DNA of 64,000 bases from Streptomyces sp. STR69 (GCF_024519455.1 NZ_JALJRY010000007.1:118880-182879); one strand, 5' to 3'. Counted from the first letter of the stretch, positions 42,479-52,059 are shown. Notes: a model not told the origin generated them from the sequence alone. Numbers and translations: made by a program.

Positions 42479-43876
42479 CTAGATCACGAGCGAGAGGAGG
42501 AGGACCAGTCCGCCTGCGACCACCGAGATGATCGTCTCCATGACGGACCAGGTCTTGAGGGTCTGGCCGACGCTCAGGCCGAAGTACTCCTTCACCAGCC
42601 AGAATCCGGCGTCGTTGACATGGCTGAAGAAGAGCGAGCCCGCGCCGATCGCCAGGACGAGGAGAGCGGTGTGGGTCGAGGACATGTCGGCGGCCAGTGG
42701 GGCGACCAGACCGGCCGCGGAGATGGTGGCGACCGTTGCCGAGCCGGTCGCCAGCCGGATCGCCACCGCGATCAGCCAGGCCAGCAGCAGCGCCGGGATC
42801 GACCAGTCCTTGGAGATGTCCAGGATCATCTGGCCGACACCGGAGTCGATCAGCGTCTGCTTGAAGCCGCCGCCCGCGCCGACGATGAGCAGGATGCCCG
42901 CGATCGGCATCAGGCCCTTCTCGACGGTCGAGGACAGCCGTTCCTTGGTGAAGCCGGCCGGGCGGCCCAGCGTGAACATCCCGACGATCACGGCCGCGAG
43001 GAGCGCGATCAGCGGGGAGCCGATGACGTCGAAGACGCGCTGCACGGTGTGGGTGGGGTCGTCCACGATGATGTCGACCAGCGCCTTGGAGAGCATCAGC
43101 ACGACCGGCAGCAGGATCGTGGCGAGGGTCGCACCGAAGCCGGGACGGTTCTCCAGGTCCTCCGATGGGCGGGCCGGGATCATCCGCTCGGGGGCCTGCA
43201 CGTCCACCCAGCGGGCGGCGACCTTCGAGAACAGCGGCCCGGCGATGATGACGGTCGGGATGGCGACGAGCACGCCGAGCGCGAGGGTCAGACCGAGGTT
43301 GGCCTTGACGGCGTCGACGGCGACCAGCGGACCGGGGTGCGGCGGGATCAGCCCGTGCATGACCGACAGGCCCGCCAGCGCGGGGATGCCGATGCGCATG
43401 AGCGAGTAGTTGCCGCGCTTGGCGACCATCAGCACGACCGGGATCAGCAGCACGATGCCGACCTCGAAGAACAGCGGCAACCCGATCACCGAGGCGATCA
43501 GGACCATCGCCCACGGCATCGACCGGGGGCCCGCCTTCGCGAGGATCGTGTCGACGATCTGGTCCGCGCCGCCGGAGTCGGCGAGCAGCTTGCCGAGGAT
43601 CGCGCCCAGCGCGATCAGCACACCCACACCGGCGACGGTCGAACCGAGCCCGGTGGTGAAGCTGGTGATGGCCTTGTCCAGCGGCGCCCCGGCGAACGCG
43701 CCCAGCGCGAGCGAGCCGATGGTCAGCGCCAGGAAGGCGTGCATCTTGAACTTGGTGATGAGCAGGACGATGACGGCGATGCCCGCCAGTACGGCGATGC
43801 CCAGCTGAGCGTGGCCGGCCGAGGTGATGGGCTCGACGGGGTCCGCTGCCAGCATCTCGACGCTGAGTCTGGTCAC
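42479..43876 (-). CDS. gntP: GntP-family gluconate permease
   Basis: A 465-residue permease with about 12-14 transmembrane helices. Recognisable segments are FFEVGIVLLIPVVLMVAKRG and IPPHPGPLVAVDAVKANLG of the GntP family. The gene lies between gntK and the SDR, as in gluconate operons. It imports gluconate by proton symport. A short ribosome site precedes the ATG at 43876 after a 55-bp gap from gntK. Confidence 0.92.
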   Translation of the reverse strand: MTRLSVEMLAADPVEPITSAGHAQLGIAVLAGIAVIVLLITKFKMHAFLALTIGSLALGAFAGAPLDKAITSFTTGLGSTVAGVGVLIALGAILGKLLADSGGADQIVDTILAKAGPRSMPWAMVLIASVIGLPLFFEVGIVLLIPVVLMVAKRGNYSLMRIGIPALAGLSVMHGLIPPHPGPLVAVDAVKANLGLTLALGVLVAIPTVIIAGPLFSKVAARWVDVQAPERMIPARPSEDLENRPGFGATLATILLPVVLMLSKALVDIIVDDPTHTVQRVFDVIGSPLIALLAAVIVGMFTLGRPAGFTKERLSSTVEKGLMPIAGILLIVGAGGGFKQTLIDSGVGQMILDISKDWSIPALLLAWLIAVAIRLATGSATVATISAAGLVAPLAADMSSTHTALLVLAIGAGSLFFSHVNDAGFWLVKEYFGLSVGQTLKTWSVMETIISVVAGGLVLLLSLVI

Positions 43877-43931
43877 GGTGGCTTCCTTGCGGATACGGAG
43901 GGGAGGGGAGGTACGGGTACGGCTACAGGTG

Positions 43932-44450
43932 TCAGACGGTCGGTTCGGGGACCTGCTCCAGCGCGGCCGTCGCCCGCTCGGCGATCTGCTCCGGGCTGCC
44001 GCTGACGTCCACGGCGACCCCCGCCTCGTCCGGCTCCAGGGGCTGGAGCGTCGCGAACTGCGAGTCGAGCAGCGCGGTCGGCATGAAGTGCCCGTGCCGG
44101 TGCGCCATCCGGTCCTCGATGAGCGCGCGGTCGCCGGTGAGATGCACGAAGACGACCCCGGGAGCGGCGGCCCGCAGGCGGTCGCGGTACGACCGCTTCA
44201 GTGCCGAGCTGCTGACCACCCCGCCGAGTCCCGCGCGCCCGTGCGCCCAGGAACCGATGGCGTCCAGCCAGGGCCACCGGTCCTCGTCCGTCAGCGGGTG
44301 CCCGGCCGACATCTTGGCGATGTTGGCCTGCGGGTGGAAGTCGTCGCCCTCGGCGTACGGCACGCCGAGCCGGGCCGCGAGCAGGGGACCGATGGTGGTC
44401 TTCCCGGTGCCCGCTACGCCCATCACCACGACGACATGGGGGGTACGCAT
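43932..44450 (-). CDS. gntK: Gluconokinase
   Basis: A 172-residue kinase that phosphorylates gluconate to 6-phosphogluconate for the pentose phosphate pathway. The P-loop is VMGVAGTGKTT, followed by EGDDFHPQANIAKMSAGHPLTDEDR. The ATG at 44450 follows GAGGCAGCG. It leads the operon gntK-gntP-SDR-dehydrogenase and is divergent from gntR. Confidence 0.93.
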   Translation of the reverse strand: MRTPHVVVVMGVAGTGKTTIGPLLAARLGVPYAEGDDFHPQANIAKMSAGHPLTDEDRWPWLDAIGSWAHGRAGLGGVVSSSALKRSYRDRLRAAAPGVVFVHLTGDRALIEDRMAHRHGHFMPTALLDSQFATLQPLEPDEAGVAVDVSGSPEQIAERATAALEQVPEPTV

Positions 44451-44538
44451 CGCTGCCTCACTGTCTCCGTCGACGACACCTGTTGTCGATCCCACTGAAA
44501 CCGATTAGGTACGACGAATTCAAGAGTCTGTGACATAT

Positions 44539-44549
44539 AAGTCTGACTT
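44539..44549. promoter_or_regulatory. Probable GntR operator in the gntK-gntR intergenic region
   Basis: AAGTCTGACTT is a perfect 11-bp inverted repeat around a central T, in the 133-bp divergent region between gntK and gntR. A second AGTCTGTGAC element precedes it. The GntR-family regulator next door is the likely binder. Confidence 0.55.
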
Positions 44550-44583
44550 TTTGGTTCGGTGACGCGCCCCGTACGCTGAGTGC

Positions 44584-45285
44584 ATGACCACTCCGGGCCG
44601 CGGGTTGCACGGCCGCGTACTCGACTCCCTCGGCCCCGCCATCACCGCGGGCGAGTACCCACCGGGCAGCGTCCTGCGCACGGACGAGCTCGCCAAGGAC
44701 TTCGAGGTGTCGCGGTCCGTGATGCGCGAGGCGGTCCGCGTCCTCGAATCCATGCACCTGGTCGAGTCCCGCCGCCGGGTGGGCGTCACCGTACGGCCCA
44801 AGGCCGAGTGGAATGTCTACGACCCGCAGGTCATCCGCTGGCGGCTGGCCGGTGCCGACCGTCCGCAGCAGCTGCGCTCACTCACGGTGCTGCGTTCCGC
44901 GGTCGAGCCGATCGCGGCGGGCCTGGCGGCGAAGTTCGCCACGGCGGAGCAGTGCGCGGAACTCACCGAGTGCGTGATCGGCATGGTCGCCAACTCACGA
45001 GGCCACAAACTGGAGGCCTACCTCGTCCACGACGTGGCCTTCCACCGGGTGATCCTGGCCGCCTCCGGCAACGAGATGTTCGCCCGCCTCGGCGACGTCG
45101 TCACCGAGGTCCTGGCCGGCCGCACCCACCACGAGGTCATGTTCGAGGACCCCGACCCGGCCGCCGTCACCCTGCACGTCCAGGTCGCGGAGGCGGTCCG
45201 CGAGGGCGACGCGGTCCGCGCGGAGACCTTGACCCGCGAGATCACGATCGGCGCGCTTCAGGAACTGGACATCCTGGCCCCGTAG
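44584..45285 (+). CDS. gntR: GntR-family (FadR subfamily) gluconate regulator
   Basis: A 233-residue regulator. The winged HTH is in GSVLRTDELAKDFEVSRSVMREAVRVLESM; the C-terminal FCD domain has metal-binding His/Asp at HDVAFHRVILAASGN. It is divergent from the gluconate operon and probably represses it, with gluconate or 6-phosphogluconate as signal. Homologous regulation of the S. coelicolor gluconate operon has been described. Confidence 0.9.
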   Translation: MTTPGRGLHGRVLDSLGPAITAGEYPPGSVLRTDELAKDFEVSRSVMREAVRVLESMHLVESRRRVGVTVRPKAEWNVYDPQVIRWRLAGADRPQQLRSLTVLRSAVEPIAAGLAAKFATAEQCAELTECVIGMVANSRGHKLEAYLVHDVAFHRVILAASGNEMFARLGDVVTEVLAGRTHHEVMFEDPDPAAVTLHVQVAEAVREGDAVRAETLTREITIGALQELDILAP

Positions 45286-45299
45286 TTGACCTGGTTGTC

Positions 45300-45686
45300 C
45301 TAGTCCAGGAACTCCCCGTCGACGTACACCCACGCCCCGTCGACCCGCTCGAACCGGCTGCGCTCATGGATCGCACCGCCCTTGTACGACGCGCGGAACG
45401 TCACGGTCCCCGCCTGGTGGAGCGCAGACCCGCCCCCCGTCTCCAGGATCTCCAGCCCCGTCCACCGCATCCCCGGGTCGAGGTCGAGCGGTTCGGCGGG
45501 CCGGGTCCGCGGATGCCAACTGCGCAGCAGATACGGCGCGTCCAACCGCACGAAGGCGCTGTAGCGGGAGCGCATCAACGCCTCGGCGGTGGGGGCGGCG
45601 GCGGTGCCTGAGTGGTAGCGGCCGCAGCAGTTGTCGTAGGGGGTGGGGAGGCCGCAGGGGCAGTTGGTAGTTGGGGTCATGGGCAT
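45300..45686 (-). CDS. YchJ-family SEC-C motif protein
   Basis: A 128-residue protein of the YchJ/UPF0225 family. The N-terminal zinc-binding CPCGLPTPYDNCCGRYH and the YchJ body (RSRYSAFVRLDAPYLLRSWHP) are clear. Function unknown. Starts at 45686 or 45680 are both possible; no ribosome site helps. Confidence 0.85.
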   Translation of the reverse strand: MPMTPTTNCPCGLPTPYDNCCGRYHSGTAAAPTAEALMRSRYSAFVRLDAPYLLRSWHPRTRPAEPLDLDPGMRWTGLEILETGGGSALHQAGTVTFRASYKGGAIHERSRFERVDGAWVYVDGEFLD

Positions 45687-45698
45687 ATTGTGCCGGGG

Positions 45699-46430
45699 CT
45701 ACGATCGCGGACGCTCGGGGGTGACGCGGAGCGGCAGCCGGACGTAGGCGTCCTCGGGCAGCTTCGTCTCCTTGTCGCGCGTGAGCGTCGCGCAGGCCAG
45801 GAGCGGCAGCGGCTCGTTGCCAGGAGGGGCGGTGTCCTCGTACGCGGGTGCCGCACCGATGAACTCCACGAGCAGGGCGCCGGTGACCCGACTCCCGATC
45901 TGCTGCACGAAGTTCGCCGGGAGCGTCCACTCGACTCCCTGGTGCAGGATCCCGCCGGGACTGCAGTGCACTCTCTTGACGAACCACTCCTCGTCCCGCA
46001 TCTGCGGCGCACTGCGCGCCCTCAGATGGGCCGCGGCGGACATCATCGCGTTGATCTCGGGAAAGCCGACCAGGTCCGCCGTGAGTTTGCCGGCGGCCTC
46101 CAGGGCAGGCCCGGCCGCCCGCAGGTCCCTGGCCGGCGTGGTCCGCCACGCCCGTTCGTCCGCCACCGGCGGCAGGTGGTACACGACGGCCTGGACGTCC
46201 TTCACCCGCCAACCACCCATGGCCGGGAACAGCAGCGTGACCTTCACGGACGGCGCGTCGTCCCCCGTGTACCCGAGCGACCAGACGTAGAGGTACCCGG
46301 TGAAAGGGCGTGCGGTGTCCGATCCGGTGGCGAACATCTGCTCCAGCGGGACAGATTGCGGCTCGGTCGCCCCGTAGACCTCCAGCCACTCGCCCGTCTC
46401 CGCGCGCCCCCGGCCCCATGCGGCTCCCAT
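45699..46430 (-). CDS. Hypothetical protein
   Basis: A 243-residue protein. The sequence is mixed alpha/beta with no signal peptide, transmembrane segment or motif I recognise. The middle contains HLRARSAPQMRDEEWFVKRVHCSPG and the end is a Pro/Arg-rich tail. It lies 65 bp beyond the M1 peptidase gene on the same strand, possibly at the end of the Pls-like transcription unit. Function unknown. Confidence 0.6.
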   Translation of the reverse strand: MGAAWGRGRAETGEWLEVYGATEPQSVPLEQMFATGSDTARPFTGYLYVWSLGYTGDDAPSVKVTLLFPAMGGWRVKDVQAVVYHLPPVADERAWRTTPARDLRAAGPALEAAGKLTADLVGFPEINAMMSAAAHLRARSAPQMRDEEWFVKRVHCSPGGILHQGVEWTLPANFVQQIGSRVTGALLVEFIGAAPAYEDTAPPGNEPLPLLACATLTRDKETKLPEDAYVRLPLRVTPERPRS

Positions 46431-46494
46431 GACCTCACCCCCGTGAAGTCACTTGATACTCCGTCAGTTCCCCACTCGCAACGGAGCCGACAGC

Positions 46495-47931
46495 TCAGAC
46501 CGCGATCCCCGTCTCCGCCGAAGGCATCGGCGGCAACCGCGTCCCGTACACCCACGCGTCGAAGAGCTGGTCCAACGGCTCGGAAGTGAACCGGGAAGCA
46601 TGCGACGTGAACGTAGCCGTCGTCACCGTGCCGTTGCGGTGCACGCTCGCCCAACTCCGCAGCATGCGGAAGAACGCGATGTCGCCGAGCGCGCAGCGCA
46701 CCGCGTGGACGGTGACGCCGCCGCGTTCGTAGAGGCGGTCGTCGAACATGGACTTGCGGCCGGGGTCGGCGAGGCGCAGGTCCTGGGGGAGGGTGGAGAG
46801 CAACCGGTGTGCGGCGGCGGCGTGTTGGTGGGCCGTACGGCCGCCCGAGCGCTCGGACCACAGCCACTCCGCGTACTTGGCGAGGCCCTCGTTCAGCCAG
46901 ATGTGCCGCCAGTCGGCGATGGACACGCTGTTGCCGAACCACTGGTGGGCCAGTTCGTGCGCGACCAGTCGCTCCGAACCCCGGGCCCCGTCAACGTGGT
47001 TGGCGCCGAACAGCGACAACCCCTGTGCCTCGACGGGGACATCGAGTTCCTCCTCCGTCACCACGACCGCGTACTCGTCGAAGGGGTACGGGCCGAACAG
47101 TTCCTGGAAGAGCTCCATCATCGCGGGCTGCCGCGCGAAGTCCCTTGAGAACTCCGGGAGTAGGTCCGACGGGATGTGTCCGTGCTGCGGGACTCCGCCC
47201 AGACCCGGGTCGCCCAGCAGCACCGTCTGGTACTTGCCGATCGACAGGCCGACCAGATAACTCGACGTCGGCGCCGACTGCTCGTACACCCAAGTGGTCG
47301 TGGAGGCCTTGGTCGTCCGGGTCAGCAGTCGTCCGCCCGCCACCACCGAGTAAGCCGACGGCGTCGTGATCGAGATCTGGTACGACGCCTTGTCCGCGGG
47401 GCGGTCGTTGCACGGGTACCAGGACGGTGCCCCGATCGGCTGGCTCGCCACCAGCGCGCCGTCCGTCAGTTCCTCCCAGCCGAGGCCGCCCCAGGGGCTG
47501 GCGACCGGCTTGGGATTGCCCGACCAGTGCACCTCGACGGTGAACGCGGCACCGGCCCGCAGCGGCTTCGCGGGCCGGATGCGCAACCGGCCGCCGCGGT
47601 GCGTGTAGTGCGGCTGGCGGCCGTCCACCCGGATCCGGCCGATCTTGAAGTCGCCCAGGTTCAGCTGGAATTCGGGCAGCGGCGCACGGCCCGCTATCGC
47701 GTTGATACGGGCCGTGCCGGCCAGCCGGTTGGGGCCGGGGCGGTAGTCCAGCGCGAGTTCATAGCGGTGCACCCGGTAGCGGGCATCGCCGTTTGCCGGG
47801 AAATACGGGTCCGGACCCGCCGCCTGCTGAACGGTCACTGCTGCGTCTGCTCCCTGCGCTGTGCTCGTATCTCGTACCCGTGCACCGCCCTCCGAAGCCG
47901 ACGCCGCGCGACCCGTGTTCAGGATCGCCAT
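46495..47931 (-). CDS. M1-family zinc metallopeptidase
   Basis: A 478-residue zinc aminopeptidase. The HExxH-x18-E site is VAHELAHQWFGNSVSIADWRHIWLNEGL (His325, Glu326, His329, Glu348). The GAMEN exopeptidase motif is replaced by a EAQGLS segment near 301-306, as in many bacterial members. No signal peptide is visible. It starts 13 bp inside the end of the Pls-like gene, so the two are coupled. Pls-producing Streptomyces have a zinc aminopeptidase that degrades epsilon-poly-L-lysine, which fits this pairing. Confidence 0.88.
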   Translation of the reverse strand: MAILNTGRAASASEGGARVRDTSTAQGADAAVTVQQAAGPDPYFPANGDARYRVHRYELALDYRPGPNRLAGTARINAIAGRAPLPEFQLNLGDFKIGRIRVDGRQPHYTHRGGRLRIRPAKPLRAGAAFTVEVHWSGNPKPVASPWGGLGWEELTDGALVASQPIGAPSWYPCNDRPADKASYQISITTPSAYSVVAGGRLLTRTTKASTTTWVYEQSAPTSSYLVGLSIGKYQTVLLGDPGLGGVPQHGHIPSDLLPEFSRDFARQPAMMELFQELFGPYPFDEYAVVVTEEELDVPVEAQGLSLFGANHVDGARGSERLVAHELAHQWFGNSVSIADWRHIWLNEGLAKYAEWLWSERSGGRTAHQHAAAAHRLLSTLPQDLRLADPGRKSMFDDRLYERGGVTVHAVRCALGDIAFFRMLRSWASVHRNGTVTTATFTSHASRFTSEPLDQLFDAWVYGTRLPPMPSAETGIAV

Positions 47932-50900
47932 GACTCGATCGGATTGCCCAGCCAGCGGGTGTCGTCCGGAACGGACTCCCCCGCCATCACGAGTGACGCG
48001 GGGCCCAGAGTGGTGCGCGCCCCGACCTCGCTGCCGGGCAGGACGATTCCGCCAGGACCCAGCGTCGCGCCCGCACGGAGGACCACAGTATCCGTCCGCA
48101 AGATCCGGTCGTGGAAGAGGTGGGTCTGGAGCACACAGCCGCGGTTCACCGTCGAGGCGTCCTCAAGGGTCACCAGGTCGGTCTCCGGCAGCCAGTAGCT
48201 CTCCACCCAGACGCCCTTGCCGATGTGCGCGCCGAGCCCGCGCAGCCAGGCCGTCAGCACCGGAGTACCCGGCACCGAACCGGCCAGCCACGGCACCGCC
48301 ACGACCTCGACGAAGGTGTCCGCCAGCTCGTTGCGCCACACGTAACCGCTCCACAGCGGGTGCTCGGCACCGTGGTGCCGACCCACGAGGGTCCACTTGG
48401 CCACGATCGAGATCAGCCCGGCCAGCGCGCCCACCGCCAGCAGCACGAGCCCCGCCAGCAGCGGCGCCCACACCCCCAGCGCACACAGCGCGGCCACCGT
48501 CAGCAGGGCGAGCGCCGCCGAGCAGAACACCGGCACGATCCGGCACAGCTCGACGAGCCCGCGGGCCCACAGCAGCTTGGCCGGCGGGTCGTACGTCCGG
48601 CTCTGGTCGCCGCCGCTCGTGCTGCGCGGCAGTTTCACCGGCGGCAGGCCCAGGTACGACGTGCCCTTCTTCGCCTTCTTCGGCGTCGCCGACAGCACCC
48701 CGACGAGTCCGCCGTCCGGCACGCTCCGTCCGGGCGCGGTCATCCCGGAGTTCCCGAGGAACGCCCGCCGCCCGATCTCGGCCCGCCCGATGTGCACCCA
48801 GCCGCCACCGAGCTCGTACGGCGCGGTCAATGTGTCGTCGGCCAGGAACGCACCCTCACCGACGGTCGTCAGGCTCGGCAGCGCGAGGACGGTCGACACC
48901 TCGGCGCCCCGCCCGATCCGCATCCCGAGCAGCCGCAGCCACACCGGCGTGACCAGCCCGGCGTAGAGCGGGAACAGGGTCTCGCGGGAGAGATCCATCA
49001 GCTGCGTGACCGTCCAGGCCTGCCAGCCGATGCGGCTGTGCGTGGGGTGCGTGCCCTCGCGCAGCCCGAGGCTGAGCAGCCGTACACCGATCAGGATCAG
49101 CAGCGCGTACGTCAGCCCGAAGGCGAGCGTCGCCGGGACCAGGGCCAGGGACGCGCCCCGCAGGGCTTCGCCGAGACCGTCGCCCGGTGCCACGAACAGG
49201 CTGGTCACCAGGAGCGCGACGGCTCCGGCGACCACCGGGAGCATGGTGAGCGCGAAGCCCGTCATGCCGTACATCGCGCGCCAGTACGTGCCCCGCTGCG
49301 GGCGCTCCTTGGGCCAGTTGCGCTTGGCCTTGCCGAGCTTGACGGCGGGCGCGCCCGCCCAGCGCTGGCCGGTCGGGATCGTGCCGGTGACGGCCGAACC
49401 CGGCGCCACCTCGGCCCGCTTGCCCACCCGGGCACCGGGGAACAGCATGCTGCGCGTGCCGACGACGGCGTGCGCGCCGACCTTGACCGGGCCGATCTCA
49501 AGACGGTCGCCGTCCAGCCAGTAGCCGGACAGGTCCACCTCGGACTCGACGGCGGCACCCCGGCCCAGCTTGAGCATGCCGGTGACCGGGGGAAGGGAGT
49601 GCAGATCGACGTCGGGCCCGATCTTGGCGCCGAGGGCGCGCGCGTACCGCTCCAGCCAGGAGCCGGTCAGCGCGGTCGCGCCGCTGAACTCGGCCAGCCG
49701 CTCCGCCGCCCACAGCCGCAGGTGGACGCTGCCACCACGGTCGTAGCGTCCCGGCTTCACGCCGCGCAGCAGCAGACGTGCGCCGCCCGCGGAGATCGCG
49801 AGGCGGCCGGGCGGGCTGAAGAGCAGCAGCGCGCCGGCGGCGACCAGCCACCAGGAGGCGGTGGGCAGCCAGGCGTAACCGTTGAGTACGTTGCCGAGCG
49901 CGGCCAGTGCCACTGTCCAGCGCAGGCCTGCCAGAGTGAACAGGGGGACCAGCGCGAGGAGTTGGATCACCTTGGCGCGGGTCGGGACCGGCGCGATCAC
50001 GCGGGCCGTGCCGTCGCCCTGGGCCGAGTCCTCCAGGTGCCGGGCCAACTTGCGGAGCGTGGGCTGCTGGTAGATGTCGAGGACGGCCGCGCTCGGGTAA
50101 CGGGTGCGCAGCCGGGTGGTGAGTTGGGCTGCGGCCAGGCTGCCGCCGCCGATCGCGAAGAAGTCGTCGGCTGCGCTGCCCACGGGGATGCCGAGCACCT
50201 CGGCCCACTGCTCGGCGAGCCAGGCCTCCGTGCCGTAGAGCTGCTCCTTCGCGCCGCCCGTCTCCAGACCTTCGAGCGGCCAGGGCAGTGCGTTGCGGTC
50301 GACCTTGCCCGACGTACGGGTCGGGAGGTCCTCTACCGGGGCGATCAACGGGACTAGGGCGGCGGGCAGTTCGGCCCGCAGCTTCTCGACGGCGGAGGGC
50401 TGGTCCCAGCCCTCCTGCGTGACGACATAGCCGACGAGAAGTTGGTTGCCGCTGCGGGCAGTTCGTACGGCGGCGGCGGCGCCCGCGACTCCGGGCAGCG
50501 CCTGGAGGGCCGCGTCGACCTCGCCCAACTCGATCCGGCGTCCGCCGAGTTTGATCTGCTCGTCGGCACGGCCGAGGAAGATCAGGCCTTCCGGTTCGGC
50601 CTTGACCAAGTCGCCGCTGCGGTACGCCCGTTCCCAGCCGAGCGATTCGAGGGGCGCGTACTTCTCCGCGTCCTTCTCGGGGTCGAGGTAGCGGGCGAGT
50701 CCGACCCCGCCGATCACCAACTGGCCGCTGCCGCCCATCGGTACGGGCACCCCGGCCTCGTCGACGACGGCCAACTCCCAGCCGTTCAAGGGGAGTCCGA
50801 TGCGGATCGGTTCGTCGCCGGTCATCAGGGAGGCGCAGGCGACGACGGTCGCTTCGGTCGGGCCGTAGGTGTTCCAGACCTCACGGCCCTCGGTGACGAG

Positions 50901-51782
50901 CCGCTGCACCAGCTCGGGCGGGCAGGCCTCACCGCCGAAGATCAGCAGGCGTACGTCGTTGAGCGCCTCCGGCTCCCACAGGGAGGCCAGGGTCGGCACG
51001 GTCGAGACGACGCTGATGTCCTGGTCCACCAGCCACGGGCCGAGGTCGGCGCCGCTGCGGACCTGCGAGCGCGGCACGGGCACCAGGCAGGCGCCGTAGC
51101 GCCAGGCGAGCCACATCTCCTCGCAGGACGCGTCGAAGGCGACGGACAACCCCGCCATGACCCTGTCACCCGGACCGATCGGGTCGTCGGTGAGGAACAG
51201 TGCCGCCTCGGCGTCCACGAAGGCCGCCGCGCTGCGGTGGGTGACGGCGACACCCTTGGGCTTGCCGGTGGAGCCGGAGGTGAAGATGATCCACGCGTCC
51301 TGCTCGACACCGGGCCGGGCGGCCGGGACGTCACTGTGCCCGAGCACGGTCAGTGCGTGCTCGGCACCGATCACGGCACGGACGTCGGCCTCGCCGAACA
51401 CCAGCTCGGCCCGCTCGTCCGGGTCCTCGGCGTCGACGGGGACGTAGGCAGCGCCGGCGGCGAGTACGGAGAGGATCGCGATGTAGAGGTCGTTGGTCCC
51501 GGAAGGGACGCGCACACCGACGCGGTCGCCGAGGCCGACACCGGCCGCGGCCAGGGTGCGGCGCAGGGTCTCCACCTCGACGGCGAGTGCGCGGTAGGTG
51601 AGGCGGACAGTGCCGTCGTCCAGGGCGAGCTCGTCGGGATACGACCGCACTGACGCGTCGAAAATATCGACAAGCGTGCGGGCCGAGGCGGCGGGCGCCG
51701 CGGAGAATCGTGCCGTATCGCCGAACTGTGTGCGGATCTCTTCGTCAAGCCCGAGAGCACTGCTCTCGTGTATGGCTGCCAT
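47919..51782 (-). CDS. Pls/PosA-family single-module polyamino-acid synthetase
   Basis: A 1287-residue membrane NRPS-like enzyme. Adenylation domain: about 30-500 (FTSGSTGKPKG at 167-177). Carrier domain: 515-590 with the pantetheine Ser548 in GGGSL. Then three repeats of a transmembrane pair plus a soluble left-handed-helix-like domain (helices near 604-655, 835-905 and 1075-1130). This is the order of epsilon-poly-L-lysine synthetase (1319 aa). Mapped specificity residues are D217, A218, E221, S260, I281, G283, T305, V313, V314, K493, a code resembling lysine-type codes. The ATG at 51782 follows GAGGACCG; an in-frame extension to 51965 is rejected. Product unproven. Confidence 0.88.
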   Translation of the reverse strand: MAAIHESSALGLDEEIRTQFGDTARFSAAPAASARTLVDIFDASVRSYPDELALDDGTVRLTYRALAVEVETLRRTLAAAGVGLGDRVGVRVPSGTNDLYIAILSVLAAGAAYVPVDAEDPDERAELVFGEADVRAVIGAEHALTVLGHSDVPAARPGVEQDAWIIFTSGSTGKPKGVAVTHRSAAAFVDAEAALFLTDDPIGPGDRVMAGLSVAFDASCEEMWLAWRYGACLVPVPRSQVRSGADLGPWLVDQDISVVSTVPTLASLWEPEALNDVRLLIFGGEACPPELVQRLVTEGREVWNTYGPTEATVVACASLMTGDEPIRIGLPLNGWELAVVDEAGVPVPMGGSGQLVIGGVGLARYLDPEKDAEKYAPLESLGWERAYRSGDLVKAEPEGLIFLGRADEQIKLGGRRIELGEVDAALQALPGVAGAAAAVRTARSGNQLLVGYVVTQEGWDQPSAVEKLRAELPAALVPLIAPVEDLPTRTSGKVDRNALPWPLEGLETGGAKEQLYGTEAWLAEQWAEVLGIPVGSAADDFFAIGGGSLAAAQLTTRLRTRYPSAAVLDIYQQPTLRKLARHLEDSAQGDGTARVIAPVPTRAKVIQLLALVPLFTLAGLRWTVALAALGNVLNGYAWLPTASWWLVAAGALLLFSPPGRLAISAGGARLLLRGVKPGRYDRGGSVHLRLWAAERLAEFSGATALTGSWLERYARALGAKIGPDVDLHSLPPVTGMLKLGRGAAVESEVDLSGYWLDGDRLEIGPVKVGAHAVVGTRSMLFPGARVGKRAEVAPGSAVTGTIPTGQRWAGAPAVKLGKAKRNWPKERPQRGTYWRAMYGMTGFALTMLPVVAGAVALLVTSLFVAPGDGLGEALRGASLALVPATLAFGLTYALLILIGVRLLSLGLREGTHPTHSRIGWQAWTVTQLMDLSRETLFPLYAGLVTPVWLRLLGMRIGRGAEVSTVLALPSLTTVGEGAFLADDTLTAPYELGGGWVHIGRAEIGRRAFLGNSGMTAPGRSVPDGGLVGVLSATPKKAKKGTSYLGLPPVKLPRSTSGGDQSRTYDPPAKLLWARGLVELCRIVPVFCSAALALLTVAALCALGVWAPLLAGLVLLAVGALAGLISIVAKWTLVGRHHGAEHPLWSGYVWRNELADTFVEVVAVPWLAGSVPGTPVLTAWLRGLGAHIGKGVWVESYWLPETDLVTLEDASTVNRGCVLQTHLFHDRILRTDTVVLRAGATLGPGGIVLPGSEVGARTTLGPASLVMAGESVPDDTRWLGNPIESWRS

Positions 51783-52015
51783 CGGTCCTCGCGTCTCGAA
51801 CCCGGAAACTTCCGGGGTGCTGGCGGGCCCGCAGGTATGCCTGGGGTTGTCCGGCTCCAGCTCCGTTCCGTAACAAGCCGGAAATTTTAGTACGACGCTA
51901 GGCGCCCCGCCTGCCGACGGCCACTCGGGGCAGCCGAACGGGGGCGCTCCGTGAGCGTCCGGCAACGCTCTGACCTGGTGATCTTCGGGTCGAAGGAGAC
52001 ATCCCCCACAAATGC
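51783..52015. other. Upstream region of the Pls-like gene
   Basis: No gene is seen between the Pls-like start and the tRNA terminator. A T/A-rich patch (TACTAAAAT on the minus strand near 51885-51895) could be a -10 element, but no -35 box is clear. Confidence 0.4.
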
Positions 52016-52052
52016 GGCGAGGGCCGCGACCTTGGTGGTCGCGACCCTCGCC
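52016..52052 (-). terminator. Terminator of the tRNA-Leu gene
   Basis: Sixteen-base arms at 52016-52031 and 52037-52052 pair with one mismatch around a TTGGT loop. It lies 8 bp past the tRNA 3' end on the minus strand and could also serve as a boundary for the divergent Pls promoter. Confidence 0.8.
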
Positions 52053-52059
52053 TGCGATG

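Noticed and set aside
51783..51965. N-terminal extension of the Pls-like protein to an upstream start at 51965
   Set aside because: The added 61 residues are not family-like, while the ATG at 51782 has a good GAGGACCG site.
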